NCBI RefSeq assembly: GCF_016107305.1
Contig: NZ_RCVR01000009.1
Location: 148,257 to 212,256, forward strand
Length of the DNA: 64,000 nucleotides
Source: Roseomonas sp. KE2513
GTDB taxonomy: Bacteria > Pseudomonadota > Alphaproteobacteria > Acetobacterales > Acetobacteraceae
Reading direction: 5' to 3'
Within the stretch, counting starts at the first letter, position 1. The number at the start of each line of letters is the position of its first letter. Under the pieces are notes generated by a model. The model made no database searches and was not told the DNA's origin. It was given only the letters and a program-made list of their open reading frames with translations. The translations under genes were made by a program, and so were the position numbers. This document shows positions 10,709 through 19,396 of the stretch, piece after piece.

Positions 10709-11497
10709 CTACTTCCCCGTCCAGACGGGCTTGCGGCGCTCGAGGAAGGCGGCGACGCCTTCCTTGAAGTCGGCGCTGGTGAAGGTCAGCGCCACCATGT
10801 CGTCCGCGTTGGCGCCGCGCACCGCGTTCTCGCGCAGGCGCTTGAGCGTCGTCTTGGCGGCTTGGAGCGTGAGCGGGGCGTGGCCGGCGATGGTGCGGGC
10901 GAGCGCCTCCGCACGCTCGAGCAGCGCGGCCTGGTCCGGCAGGACCTCGGTGACAAGGCCGAGCGTCCTCGCCTCCTCCGCCTCCACCAGCCGGGCGGTG
11001 AAGATGAGTTCCAGCAGCCGTCCCGGGCCGAGGAGCGCCGAGAAGCGCGCGTAGTTGCCGAGCGAGAGCGTGTTGCCCAGCGTGCGCGCGATCGGCACCC
11101 CGAAGCGCATGTTGGCGGAGGCGATACGGAGGTCGCAGACCCCCGCCACCCCCGCGCCGCCGCCCGTGCAGGCGCCGTTGATGGCGGCGATGGTGGGCTT
11201 GGGGCAGTCCTCGATGGCCGAGAGGACGCCGCCGATCCGCTCCTCGTAGTCCAGCGCGTGCTGGGCCGTGGTGAAGCTGGTGAACTGGGAGATGTCGGTG
11301 CCGGCGGCAAAGGCCTTCGGGCCCGCGCCGGTGATGATCCAGGCCTTGACCACCGGGTCATGGCCGATCTCGGCAGCCTTGGCGGCCAAGCCCTCGTACA
11401 TCTCGAAGGTGAAGGCATTCATCGCCTGGGGGCGGTTGAGGGTGGTGACGAGGATGCCGCCCTCGCGCAGTTCGTGAATGAGTTCGTTCTCGGCCAT
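10709..11497 (-). CDS. Enoyl-CoA hydratase/isomerase family protein
   Basis: A 262-residue crotonase-fold protein. The first oxyanion-hole segment is AFAAGTDISQF and the second is NGACTGGGAGVAGVCDLRIA; a catalytic acidic residue at the usual place is less clear, so hydratase, isomerase or other crotonase chemistry remain open. ATG 11497 is preceded by GGAGGA with ideal spacing; the open frame upstream to 11803 is not coding, since it runs antisense through the methyltransferase start. It stands alone between a convergent Bug receptor gene and a divergent methyltransferase, so its pathway is not evident. Confidence 0.9.
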   Translation of the reverse strand: MAENELIHELREGGILVTTLNRPQAMNAFTFEMYEGLAAKAAEIGHDPVVKAWIITGAGPKAFAAGTDISQFTSFTTAQHALDYEERIGGVLSAIEDCPKPTIAAINGACTGGGAGVAGVCDLRIASANMRFGVPIARTLGNTLSLGNYARFSALLGPGRLLELIFTARLVEAEEARTLGLVTEVLPDQAALLERAEALARTIAGHAPLTLQAAKTTLKRLRENAVRGANADDMVALTFTSADFKEGVAAFLERRKPVWTGK

Positions 11498-11629
11498 GGG
11501 GTCCTCCGCGCGTGTCGCAGAGGAGGGTGCCCGCAGGAGGCCGGCGGGGAAAGGGTGGGGGCGCGTTGTCGCGCCATCCCGGCACGGGTGTCGTTGCCGC
11601 CCGCGCCCGCGCCCGGCAATCTCCGGCCC

Positions 11630-12304
11630 ATGCAGGACGGCGCTGATCATCCCCCACCGGACAGCCGGCTGATCGAGGCGGTCTCGGCCCGCTATGCCGG
11701 GGCCTCCCGCTTCACCCGGGGCTATGTGGGTTCGAAGCTCCGGCGCGATCCCTCGACCGCGGCGATCCTTGCCTTGGCGCGGCGCGCGGGTGGGCTCGGG
11801 CATGTAGCGGATCTCGGCTGCGGGCGGGGGCAGCTCGCGCTGGCCCTGCTTCTTTCCGGCGCCGCCTCCCGCGTGACAGGCCTCGATTACGAGGAAGCAA
11901 AGGTGGCGGAGGCGCGGGCCGCCTCGGCCCGGCTCGCGGCGGCCTTCGAACGGGCGGACCTAACCGTGGCGGCGGTGCCGGATTGCGACACGGCGCTGAT
12001 GGTGGACGTGCTCTACCAGCTGCCGGAGGCCGCCCAGGGACCGCTGCTGGACCGGATGGCGGCCGCGCGACGGCGTGTCGTGCTGCGCCTCTTCGATCCC
12101 GACCGCGGCTGGCGCAGCGCGCTGGGAATGGCGATGGAGCGTGCCGGGCGGGCCATCCGGCAGGACGGCGCGGCCGTGCGGCCGATGCCGGTGGCCGAGG
12201 TCGCCGCACGGCTGGAAGGGGCGGGATTCCGCAGCACGGTTTCGCCCTGCTGGGCCGGCACGCCGCTGCCCAACGTGCTGCTGGTGGCGGAGCGCTTTGA
12301 TTGA
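11630..12304 (+). CDS. Class I SAM-dependent methyltransferase
   Basis: A 224-residue Rossmann-fold methyltransferase. Motif I is VADLGCGRGQLA at 59-70, followed by an acidic strand end (GLDYEEAK) and a motif IV-like region TALMVDVLYQLP. There are no substrate-specific domains, so the acceptor is unknown. The open frame extends back to 9455, but only the part from ATG 11630 looks like protein; the start lacks a good ribosome binding site. The gene is followed after 8 bp by repeat copy B, which fills the gap to the convergent YeeE/YedE gene. Confidence 0.82.
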   Translation: MQDGADHPPPDSRLIEAVSARYAGASRFTRGYVGSKLRRDPSTAAILALARRAGGLGHVADLGCGRGQLALALLLSGAASRVTGLDYEEAKVAEARAASARLAAAFERADLTVAAVPDCDTALMVDVLYQLPEAAQGPLLDRMAAARRRVVLRLFDPDRGWRSALGMAMERAGRAIRQDGAAVRPMPVAEVAARLEGAGFRSTVSPCWAGTPLPNVLLVAERFD

Positions 12305-12312
12305 GGGGACGG

Positions 12313-12576
12313 GGCTGGTGACCCCGGGGAGAGGAAGAAGGAATTCTTCCTCTCCCCGGACCCCTTACCATCGTCTTTTTCTTCCAGTTGGGAATGCCTT
12401 GCGGCCGGTGCGCCTCGGGTCGCTGTCCCGAGGCGACTGCACGCGCAGGAAGGGCACCAAGAGGGAACCGGCTCTCGATCACCGCATCCGCGAAGCCAGA
12501 GGGGATCCAAGGGCCTCAGGCCCTTGGCGGGTGAGGTGCCGGAGAGGGCAGAGCCCTCTCTGGCGTCACCAGAGCC
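12313..12576 (+). repeat. Four-hairpin dispersed repeat, copy B
   Basis: Complete copy filling most of the gap between two convergent stop codons. Hairpin 1 (12326-12357) is identical to that of copy A; hairpin 2 is CGCCTCGGG with CCCGAGGCG; hairpin 3 matches copy A; hairpin 4 ends in CTCTCTGG and so uses a G-U pair. The best terminal inverted repeat of the set is here: GGCTGGTGAC (12313-12322) against GTCACCAGAGCC (12565-12576). Confidence 0.92.
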
Positions 12577-12621
12577 AGACAAATCGGACAGCCCGATAAT
12601 CAATCGGCGCGGCCAGACCCA

Positions 12622-13854
12622 TCAGCACCCTGTCTGGCGCGGCACCCGCTCCACTTCCATCCCGAAGAGCGGCCGCAGCCCCGTCCCGAGCACGTTGCCC
12701 ACGAAGGCTGCCGCCATCCAGGCCCAGCCGTGCAGGCTGCCCGAGGCGATGCCGGAGAAATAGGCGCCGATGTTGCAGCCATAGGCCAGGCGCGAGCCGT
12801 AGCCGAGCATGATCCCGCCCACCACCGCGGCGAGTGCGGAGCGGAGGGGAATGCGGAACTTCGGTGCGTAGCGCCCGGCCAGGGCAGCCGCCAGCAGCGC
12901 CCCTACGATAATGCCGAAATCCATCACCGAGGTGACGTCGGCCAGCACGCTGCCGTGCAGCGCCGCCGCCTGGGCCGGGCTCGACCAGAAGGGCCAGCTC
13001 GCCGCGTCGATGCCCAGGGCCATCGCGGCCTTGGAGCCCCAGAGCGCGAAGGCCGAGGTGATACCCCAGGGGCGCCCGGCGAGGGCGAGAGTCGCGAAGT
13101 TGAGCACCGCCAGCGCCACGGCGCCCGCCACCATCGGCCAGGGCCCGCGCAGCAGCCGCGGCAGGCCTGAACGAACCGCGGGCGTGCCCGGCACCAGCCG
13201 CCCGTGCCGCCGCCGCTCCACCACAACCGTAACGCCGGCAATGAGCGCGAAGAGCACGAGGTTCACGAGGATCGCCGGCCCGACGCCCCAGACGGTGATG
13301 ACGGAGATCGGCGCCAGATGCGGCAGCGAGGCCCACCAGTGCAGATGCGCCGCCCCGAAGGTGGAGCCGACGACGAAGGCGAGCAGCGTCAGTACCATCC
13401 GCACCGAGCCGCCGCCGGCCGTATAGAGCGTTCCCGAGGCGCAGCCGCCGCCGAGCTGCATACCGATGCCAAAGATGAAGGCGCCGAAGACGACGGAAAC
13501 GCCGACAGGCGCCACCAGCCCCTGCACCGGCTGCCCAAGGAGGGTGCCCGAGGCAAGCACGGGGAAAAACAGCAGCACCGCGATCGCCAGCATCAGCATC
13601 TGCGCCCGCAGCCCCGCGCCGCGCCCATCCGCAATGAAGACCCGCCAGGCGGAGGTGAAGCCGAAGGAGGCGTGGTAGAGCACGAGCCCGAGCATCGCGC
13701 CCAGCAGGTAGAGCGCTGCCTGCCGGGGGCCGATCCCCTGCGCCAACAGCGCCGCACCGGCCAGTAGCAGCGCGCCCGCCCCCATGGCGGCGGTGGCCTG
13801 GACGCCCGGCGGGCGCGGCAGCGGCGGTGCCTCGACGAAGGTGGAAGCGGACAT
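12622..13854 (-). CDS. YeeE/YedE family (DUF395) transporter, TsuA-like
   Basis: A 410-residue inner-membrane protein with about ten or more hydrophobic segments and the internal two-fold repeat of the YeeE/YedE family. The key cysteine signatures are GGGCASGTLYTAGGGS in the first half and AYGCNIGAYFSGIASGS in the second, as in thiosulfate transporter TsuA. The likely role is uptake of thiosulfate or another reduced sulfur species. The start has GGGAGA about 8 bases upstream. No TsuB/TusA-like partner is adjacent. Repeat copy B lies just past its stop codon. Confidence 0.9.
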   Translation of the reverse strand: MSASTFVEAPPLPRPPGVQATAAMGAGALLLAGAALLAQGIGPRQAALYLLGAMLGLVLYHASFGFTSAWRVFIADGRGAGLRAQMLMLAIAVLLFFPVLASGTLLGQPVQGLVAPVGVSVVFGAFIFGIGMQLGGGCASGTLYTAGGGSVRMVLTLLAFVVGSTFGAAHLHWWASLPHLAPISVITVWGVGPAILVNLVLFALIAGVTVVVERRRHGRLVPGTPAVRSGLPRLLRGPWPMVAGAVALAVLNFATLALAGRPWGITSAFALWGSKAAMALGIDAASWPFWSSPAQAAALHGSVLADVTSVMDFGIIVGALLAAALAGRYAPKFRIPLRSALAAVVGGIMLGYGSRLAYGCNIGAYFSGIASGSLHGWAWMAAAFVGNVLGTGLRPLFGMEVERVPRQTGC

Positions 13855-14145
13855 GGCGAAATCTCCCGGCGCGGCAACGGGAAGGGTGGCGCGCCCTGTT
13901 GAGGTAGATTTGGGAGAGAGCCTTCGTCATTTCACGGCACAAAAGGATGCATTCCCCGCATTCCACGGTTGCTCCTCGCCGAAGGTCGCCCTGAAGAACT
14001 GGCAGGGCTGCCCCGACCCCTCGTGCAGAGCATGGCCGTTGGTGTCGCGACAGTGCCGCGAACGGCTCCCGGCTCCGCGTTCCGCAAAACGAAACTGCGG
14101 CCACGGACCGGGCGTTCGGAACGGACCCGATCACGGAGGCCTCCG

Positions 14146-14658
14146 ATGCGCGCTACCCCCCGCCTTCTCGCAACTGCCCTGGCGCTCGGCCTCGTCCCCT
14201 TCGCCGCGACGGAAGCCCGGGCCCAGGCCGGCACCGCCGGCACGCCGCCCGCTGCGGTCACCCCCTCGGCGCGCGACGCGAATCCGGTGACGCCCACGCC
14301 GCAGGCCCCGGACATGCAGACCTATCTCAGCATGCTCGACCGCGGCATCGGGGACCTCCGCCAGGAGATCTCGCGCGCCGAGAGCGGCGGCGGCCGCTCC
14401 ACCCAGCCCGGCGCCACCTCGCCCGAAATGATCCACCTCATGCAGAAGGTGCGGGAGAGCTGGCAGATCGCCCAGCGCGCGCCCCGCGGCTTCAACGGCA
14501 ACGCCGAATATGACCAGACCATGCGCGACATGCGCTCCCGCTTCTCCGAACTCGGACCGCAGCACGTCGAGGCGCCGCAGGCCGTGGAGTCCGCACGCGG
14601 CGCGCTGCAATCGCTCGAGAAGCTGCGCCAGGCGGCGGCGGCCTCCGCGCCCTCCTAA
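14146..14658 (+). CDS. Secreted protein of unknown function
   Basis: A 170-residue protein with a clear signal peptide (residues 1-27, basic start, hydrophobic core, cleavage after ARAQ). The mature part begins with a Pro/Ala-rich linker and is then largely helical and charged, with MLDRGIGDLRQEI and a C-terminal heptad-like segment ending in QSLEKLRQAAA. I do not recognise the family. ATG 14146 has GGAGG 7 bases upstream, which decides against the longer frame from 13969. It overlaps the 3' end of the convergent HAD gene by 4 bp and is divergent from the YeeE/YedE gene. Confidence 0.72.
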   Translation: MRATPRLLATALALGLVPFAATEARAQAGTAGTPPAAVTPSARDANPVTPTPQAPDMQTYLSMLDRGIGDLRQEISRAESGGGRSTQPGATSPEMIHLMQKVRESWQIAQRAPRGFNGNAEYDQTMRDMRSRFSELGPQHVEAPQAVESARGALQSLEKLRQAAAASAPS

Positions 14659-15374
14659 AGCCCCAGGCGGGTCGCCAGGTCGCCGAAGTTCTCCGCCACC
14701 AAGTCCCAGTCCTGTGCGGGCGCGAGGTCCTTTGCCTGCCTCGGCCCATGCTCGGTCGGGCGCGGCACGAAGGCGGTGCGCAGCCCGCAACGCCGCGCTG
14801 CCGCCAGATCGTCGTTATGCGCGGCGACGAGACACACCTCCTCCGGCTGCATCGCCAGCACCTTCGCCGTGCGCAGATAGGCCTCCGGCGCCGGCTTGTA
14901 GGCCCGCACCACCTCTGCCCCGAGGATCGCGTCCCAGGGCAGGCCGGCGCGCTTGGCCATGTCGATCATGAGAACGATGTTGCCGTTGGAGAGCGGCGCG
15001 ATGATGTAGCGGTCCCGCAGCCGGGCCAGCCCGGCCACCGAATCCGGCCAGGGGTCCAGCCGGTGCCAGGCAAGGTTCAGCGCGTCCAGCTCGGCCGGCT
15101 CCACCCGCGCGGGGTCGATGCCGAATTCGGGCAGCACCGCCTCAAGGTTCTCCCGGTGCAGGGTGTCGAGCCGCGTGAAGGGCCGGACGCCGCTCCGCAC
15201 CGCCTCCATGGCCGGCTGGTAGCGTCGTCGCCAAGCGTCGGCAAAGGCGGCCGGATCAGCCGCGGCGCCGTGGCGCGCGAGGAAAGGCGCCGCCTCCCGC
15301 GCAACGCCGCTCCGCCAGTCCACCACCGTGCCGAACACGTCGAAAACAAGGGCGCGCACGCCGTCCAGGGCCAT
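14655..15374 (-). CDS. HAD-superfamily hydrolase, haloacid dehalogenase type II
   Basis: A 239-residue HAD phosphatase/dehalogenase. The nucleophile is Asp12 in LVFDVFGTVVDWR; motif II is the PLSNGN stretch, the lysine motif is AYKPAPEAY and motif III is CLVAAHNDDLAAAR, which together match (S)-2-haloacid dehalogenases more than ordinary phosphatases. Such enzymes replace halogen by hydroxyl on short 2-haloacids. GGAG lies 6 bases before the start. It is downstream of htpX on the same strand (27 bp gap) and converges on the secreted protein gene. Dehalogenase activity is inferred from family only. Confidence 0.88.
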   Translation of the reverse strand: MALDGVRALVFDVFGTVVDWRSGVAREAAPFLARHGAAADPAAFADAWRRRYQPAMEAVRSGVRPFTRLDTLHRENLEAVLPEFGIDPARVEPAELDALNLAWHRLDPWPDSVAGLARLRDRYIIAPLSNGNIVLMIDMAKRAGLPWDAILGAEVVRAYKPAPEAYLRTAKVLAMQPEEVCLVAAHNDDLAAARRCGLRTAFVPRPTEHGPRQAKDLAPAQDWDLVAENFGDLATRLGL

Positions 15375-15401
15375 GGGGTTCTCCAGGAGTTCAGGGTCAG
15401 A

Positions 15402-16400
15402 TTAGGCCCAGGGCCCGCGCCGGCCGCGCTGCCAGGGCCGCCCCGCGGGGCCCCGCGGCGGCGGACCACCCCAGGGACCGGACGTGGGACCGGTCCAGGC
15501 GCCTGGGCCCGCCGTACCGGGCGCCCGCAACGGCATCCCGCCCGCCATCTCCATCAGCGCCCGCACCCGGTTCTCCGTGCTCGGATGCGTGGAGAACAGG
15601 CTGTCCACCCCCGCGCCCGAGAGCGGGTTCACGATGAACAGCGACGCCGTCGCCGGATTCGCCTCGGCGGATAGGTTGGGAATGGCGTGCCGCCCGGCCT
15701 CCAGCCGCTGAAGCGCATTCGCCAGTCCCCTCGGATGCCCGGCGATCTCCGCCCCCAGCCGGTCCGCCTCGTACTCGCGCGCGCGGCTGACAGCCATCTG
15801 CACGATCATCGCGACCAGCGGCGCGACGATGATGGCCAGCAGCACCCCGATCCCGCCAAGCGGGTTGTTCCGGTCCCGCCGCCCGAAAAGCCCGCCGAAC
15901 TGCGCGACTATCCCGATCGCGCCCGCCAGGCTCGCCGCCACCGTCATGATCAGCGTGTCGCGGTTGCGGATATGCGCCAGCTCGTGCGCGATCACCCCCG
16001 CCACCTCCTCCTCCGGCATCATCGAGAGCAGGCCCGCCGTCACCGCCACCGCCGCGCGCTCGGGTGAACGGCCGGTGGCAAAGGCGTTCGGCTGGTCCTC
16101 GTGGATGAGGTAGAGCGCCGGCATCGGCAACCCCGCCCGCGCCGCCAGCCCCGCGACGAGCTGATAGAGGCGAGGGTTGTCTCCTGGCCCGATCGGCTGC
16201 GCATCGTGCATGCGCAGCACCATGCGGTCCGAGTTCCACCAGGAAAAAACATTCATCCCTGCCCCCATCAGGAAGGCGATCACCATCCCCTGCTGGCCGC
16301 CCAGCAGGTACCCGACCCCCGCGAAAAGGGCGGTGAGGCCCGCCATCAGCAAGGCGGTGCGCGCGAAACCGGACACGGGACCCTGTTCCTCCTCCCTCAT
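15402..16400 (-). CDS. htpX: M48 family zinc metalloprotease HtpX
   Basis: A 332-residue membrane protease that cleaves damaged inner-membrane proteins, partnering FtsH in quality control. Two hydrophobic segments lie at about 15-55, the zinc motif HELAH is at 139-143, a further hydrophobic pair follows at about 153-205, and the third ligand is in [12 protein letters not shown]. The C-terminal tail of about 45 residues is Gly/Pro/Trp/Arg-rich and unusual for HtpX. I start at ATG 16400; a GTG two codons upstream is possible. It is divergent from the SDHAF4-like small gene with only 20 bp between starts. Confidence 0.93.
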   Translation of the reverse strand: MREEEQGPVSGFARTALLMAGLTALFAGVGYLLGGQQGMVIAFLMGAGMNVFSWWNSDRMVLRMHDAQPIGPGDNPRLYQLVAGLAARAGLPMPALYLIHEDQPNAFATGRSPERAAVAVTAGLLSMMPEEEVAGVIAHELAHIRNRDTLIMTVAASLAGAIGIVAQFGGLFGRRDRNNPLGGIGVLLAIIVAPLVAMIVQMAVSRAREYEADRLGAEIAGHPRGLANALQRLEAGRHAIPNLSAEANPATASLFIVNPLSGAGVDSLFSTHPSTENRVRALMEMAGGMPLRAPGTAGPGAWTGPTSGPWGGPPPRGPAGRPWQRGRRGPWA

Positions 16401-16420
16401 TCCCACCCTATCTGGGAAGC

Positions 16421-16576
16421 ATGACCGAGACAGACGATACCAAGACCCCCGCTGCCCCGCCGGCGCCCCCCAAGCCCGCGACGCCTCCGCTGCCGCCCGA
16501 GATCGGCGGCCCCAAGGGACCGGAGCCGACGCGCTTCGGCGACTGGGAGCAGAAGGGCCGCGCCACGGATTTCTAG
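16421..16576 (+). CDS. DUF1674 / SDHAF4-like succinate dehydrogenase assembly factor
   Basis: A 51-residue protein. After a Pro/Ala/Lys-rich N-terminus it ends in [20 protein letters not shown] and then RATDF, the highly conserved C-terminal signature of DUF1674, whose eukaryotic member SDHAF4 binds the flavinated SdhA subunit and helps assemble complex II. The start is 20 bp from the divergent htpX start, with GGGAAGC immediately upstream. It precedes the cation exchanger gene by 68 bp. The signature leaves little doubt despite the short length. Confidence 0.88.
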   Translation: MTETDDTKTPAAPPAPPKPATPPLPPEIGGPKGPEPTRFGDWEQKGRATDF

Positions 16577-16644
16577 AGGCCCACGCACCAAACCATCGGC
16601 TCCCCCGGTGGTTCCTTCCCCCGGCCAGATAGGGCGGGGGAACG

Positions 16645-17715
16645 ATGCTGCGCTACCTTCCGCTCCTGCTGGTGCCGCTTTCACTCGGCATGCAAGCCCT
16701 GGGCGCCGGTCCCGTCTGGGTCTTCCTCACCGGGGCGGCGGCGGTCGCGGTGCTGGCGGACTGGGTCCGGCGCGGCACGGAGGGGCTGGCGGCCCATGCC
16801 GGCCCGGCCATCGGCGGGCTGCTGAACGTCAGCTTCGGCAGCGTGGCGGAACTCATCCTTGCCCTTTTCGTGCTCACCAGCGGTCAGGCGGCCGTGGTGC
16901 AGGCGCAGCTGACGGGCTCGATCCTCGCGACCACCCTGCTCGGCCTCGGCCTCGCCATGCTCGTCGGCGGCCTTGGCCGGGACCGCCAGTGCTTCAACCG
17001 CGCCAATGCCGGCCTGCTCTCCACCCTGCTGACCCTGCTGATGATCGCGCTGCTCCTGCCCGCGGTCTTCGACCTGACGGAGCGTACGACGGTATCGCCC
17101 AGCGCCGCGCGCATCACGGACGAGGAGGTGAGCCTCGGCCTTGCGGCCGTGCTGCTCGCTCTCTACGCCGCCAATCTCGTCTACACCCTCGTTACCCACC
17201 GCGACGTCTTCTCCCGCGAGGAGGAGGCAGGTGAGGGCGGCGCACAGTGGAGCGTGGCGCGCTCCCTCGCCGTCATGGTCGCGGGCACGGCCATCATCGC
17301 TTGGGAAGCGGAACTGGTCTCGGGCGCGCTGGAGGCCACGGCGCAAACCCTCGGCCTCTCCACCGTCTTTCTCGGCGTGATCCTGCTCGCCGTCGTTGGC
17401 ACGGCGGCGGACCTCTTCGCGGCGGTGGTCTTCGCCCGCCAGGACCGGATGAGCCTCGCTTTCAGCATCTGCATCGGCTCGGCCATCCAGGTCGCGCTCG
17501 TGCTCGCGCCGCTGCTCGTCATCATCTCCTGGTTTCTCGGCACGCCGATGACCCTTGTCTTCACCAGCCCGCTCGGCCTCTTCGCCATCGCTGGCGCCGC
17601 CTTCGTGGTGCGGGCCGTGGCTGCGGACGGGGAGTCGACCTGGTTCGAGGGGCTGGTCCTCGTCGGTGTCTACATCATGCTCGCGATCGGCTTCTTCTTC
17701 GTCGGGCCGGCCTGA
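16645..17715 (+). CDS. Calcium/proton antiporter, CAX type
   Basis: A 356-residue inner-membrane exchanger of the Ca2+/cation antiporter superfamily, with about eleven hydrophobic segments in two inverted halves separated by an acidic loop near 190-198 ([10 protein letters not shown]). The first alpha-repeat is [19 protein letters not shown]; the second is [19 protein letters not shown] then [16 protein letters not shown]. The first keeps its essential Glu, while the second has Asp where Glu is usual (GTAAD instead of GNAAE). The likely function is export of Ca2+ or other divalent cations in exchange for protons. GGGGGAA lies before the ATG. It probably shares a transcript with the SDHAF4-like gene. 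Confidence 0.9.
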   Translation: MLRYLPLLLVPLSLGMQALGAGPVWVFLTGAAAVAVLADWVRRGTEGLAAHAGPAIGGLLNVSFGSVAELILALFVLTSGQAAVVQAQLTGSILATTLLGLGLAMLVGGLGRDRQCFNRANAGLLSTLLTLLMIALLLPAVFDLTERTTVSPSAARITDEEVSLGLAAVLLALYAANLVYTLVTHRDVFSREEEAGEGGAQWSVARSLAVMVAGTAIIAWEAELVSGALEATAQTLGLSTVFLGVILLAVVGTAADLFAAVVFARQDRMSLAFSICIGSAIQVALVLAPLLVIISWFLGTPMTLVFTSPLGLFAIAGAAFVVRAVAADGESTWFEGLVLVGVYIMLAIGFFFVGPA

Positions 17716-18247
17716 CCGGGCCGCCTTCCCGCAGCGCGCGACCCACATCGTTCCCGGTTGTGATCACGCGGAAGGCGAAGCGCATCGCTGGGTAAAACCA
17801 GACATCGGCGCACCGCTCCTCGAGGAAAGCTCAGCGTCCGAGGCAGTCATCTGGCGCCGACACCTGCTTAACCGAGAGCAGCCGTAAACCAGCTCCGCTC
17901 ATGCTGGCCTGACAAGCGCGAGCGGATCAGTACAGTGCTTTGAAACAAAGAAATCCGATTAGCCGCCAAACTTGCCCGCACAGCTGGGCGGGCATGACGG
18001 CACGACTGGACGCATAATCCACCTCCATAGCGGGATGAGGCAGCGGGTCAGGCTCTCTTTCAGATTGCGGGCGAGCTGGAGCACTTCGCCCAGAACTTCA
18101 GGTTACAAACAATCCATAAACCTCTACCGCCTAACCGCTTTGTTACAAGCACCATGGAAAAGACTACTCCCATTGCCGTCTCATAACATGGATCCTCTTC
18201 TATAATTGGAGACGTTAAAGGCTTGATGGCCGCTGTATTGCGCGTCG
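17716..18247. other. Long, less GC-rich leader before the radical SAM pair
   Basis: This 530-bp stretch contains no gene I can support. Base composition falls visibly, especially from about 17,930 to 18,215. A consensus -10 box TATAAT stands at 18201-18206; the best -35 candidate, TTGCCG at 18173, is 22 bp away, so the promoter is only tentative. A small hairpin, GCCCGC pairing with GCGGGC, lies near 17,970. An ATG at 18226 with AAAGG upstream opens a 74-codon frame that overlaps the next gene out of phase. Confidence 0.4.
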
Positions 18248-19396
18248 TTGAACGGGATACAAATCTTGAGACAAATCAGGCTGGACCGTTGGCTTCGGCC
18301 ACTCTTGGAACCCCATCCCAAACTGCTGGTGGCGGCGAAGCGCGTCGGTGCGGAAGGGGCTCGGATCAGGCACTCGATTGCCGAGCGCGCTCCGTCCACG
18401 ATCCGTCCACGGCCGCGTCAGCTTACGATCGCCATTACGGCGCATTGTAACCTGCGTTGCCGGGGCTGCCGCTACGGCCGGGATTTCATGCAGGACCAGC
18501 AACTGTCCCTTGAGACGGTGCAGCAGGTGCTCGATGACGCGGCCGAGGGCGGGGTCGAGCGGGTTCGCTTCTACGGTGGCGAGCCACTCCTCCATCGCGA
18601 CCTGCCGAGCATGGTTCGACATGCCTGCGACCGAGGAATGCGCCCCTACATCACGACCAACGGCACGCATCTCGGCCGGAAGATCAAGCCGCTCTACGAG
18701 GCTGGCCTGCGGCTCGCCACGGTTGGTTTCTACGGGATCGGCGACCGCTACGATGACTACACGGGGCGACGGGAGCACTTCCGGCGCCTCGATGAAAGTC
18801 TCGCAGCAGTTCGCGCTGCGTATGGAACAAGCTTTGAACTCCAGCTCAACTACGTTCTCATCCGGGAGACGTGCAACGTCGCCGACCTGGAATCAGCCTG
18901 GGCTTTCGCAACGAAGCACGACATGCACTTTCATGTCGACCTGGCTAACTACTCGGCACCATTCTTCGTTCAGGCCGCAGAAGCAGACCTTCAACTCAAG
19001 CCCGACGACCTCCCGCGCGTGCAGGAGGTCACGCGCGCGATGCTGGCGCTCAAGCGGGCCGAACCGGCGCGCTTCCTCCACTCCGTCGAGTTCCTCCGCT
19101 CCGTGCCGGACTGGCTCCTGAAGGGGCCAGGCATGAGGGTTCCCTGCGATGCTTACGAACTTCTCTGGATCGGAGCGGACGGAACACTGCAGCTCTGCGA
19201 CGTGGCGCTCCCGCTTGGAAACGTAAACCGGCAGCGCCTGCGGGATATCCTCTTCTCCCGGGAGCACAGGCAAGCTGCCCAGGACGGGTTCCAGCTGAAT
19301 TGCCCAAACTGCACCTGCAAGGTCGAAACCCGCATCCAGAAGCACGCAGCCTCCGTGCGTCGCTACTCGAAGCCGCTTGAGGGAGAGTGTGCGTAA
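18248..19396 (+). CDS. Radical SAM/SPASM-like protein, tandem copy 1
   Basis: A 382-residue radical SAM enzyme. The cluster motif CNLRCRGC gives Cys67, Cys71 and Cys74, followed by RYGRDFM; FYGGEPLLHRDLP is the GGE-type SAM-binding motif. Near the C-terminus, MRVPCDAYE, GTLQLCDVALPLGNV and LNCPNCTC supply cysteines typical of a SPASM/twitch domain holding auxiliary Fe-S. The adjacent paralogue is close throughout. The only start I find in frame before the conserved region is TTG 18248, with no ribosome binding site, so the true N-terminus is uncertain. The substrate is unknown: peptide modification or chemistry on a sugar or lipid are possible, and a glycosyltransferase gene lies next to the pair. 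Confidence 0.85.
   Translation: MNGIQILRQIRLDRWLRPLLEPHPKLLVAAKRVGAEGARIRHSIAERAPSTIRPRPRQLTIAITAHCNLRCRGCRYGRDFMQDQQLSLETVQQVLDDAAEGGVERVRFYGGEPLLHRDLPSMVRHACDRGMRPYITTNGTHLGRKIKPLYEAGLRLATVGFYGIGDRYDDYTGRREHFRRLDESLAAVRAAYGTSFELQLNYVLIRETCNVADLESAWAFATKHDMHFHVDLANYSAPFFVQAAEADLQLKPDDLPRVQEVTRAMLALKRAEPARFLHSVEFLRSVPDWLLKGPGMRVPCDAYELLWIGADGTLQLCDVALPLGNVNRQRLRDILFSREHRQAAQDGFQLNCPNCTCKVETRIQKHAASVRRYSKPLEGECA

Noticed and set aside
9455..12304. A 949-codon open frame on the plus strand
   Set aside because: Only its last 225 codons (from 11630) read as a protein; the rest runs antisense to guaD, out of frame over the Bug receptor and antisense to the enoyl-CoA hydratase, an artefact of high GC content.
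17716..18247. A tRNA gene or attachment site in the less GC-rich leader
   Set aside because: I could not fold a cloverleaf or find a repeated att-like sequence at the other end of the radical SAM block.
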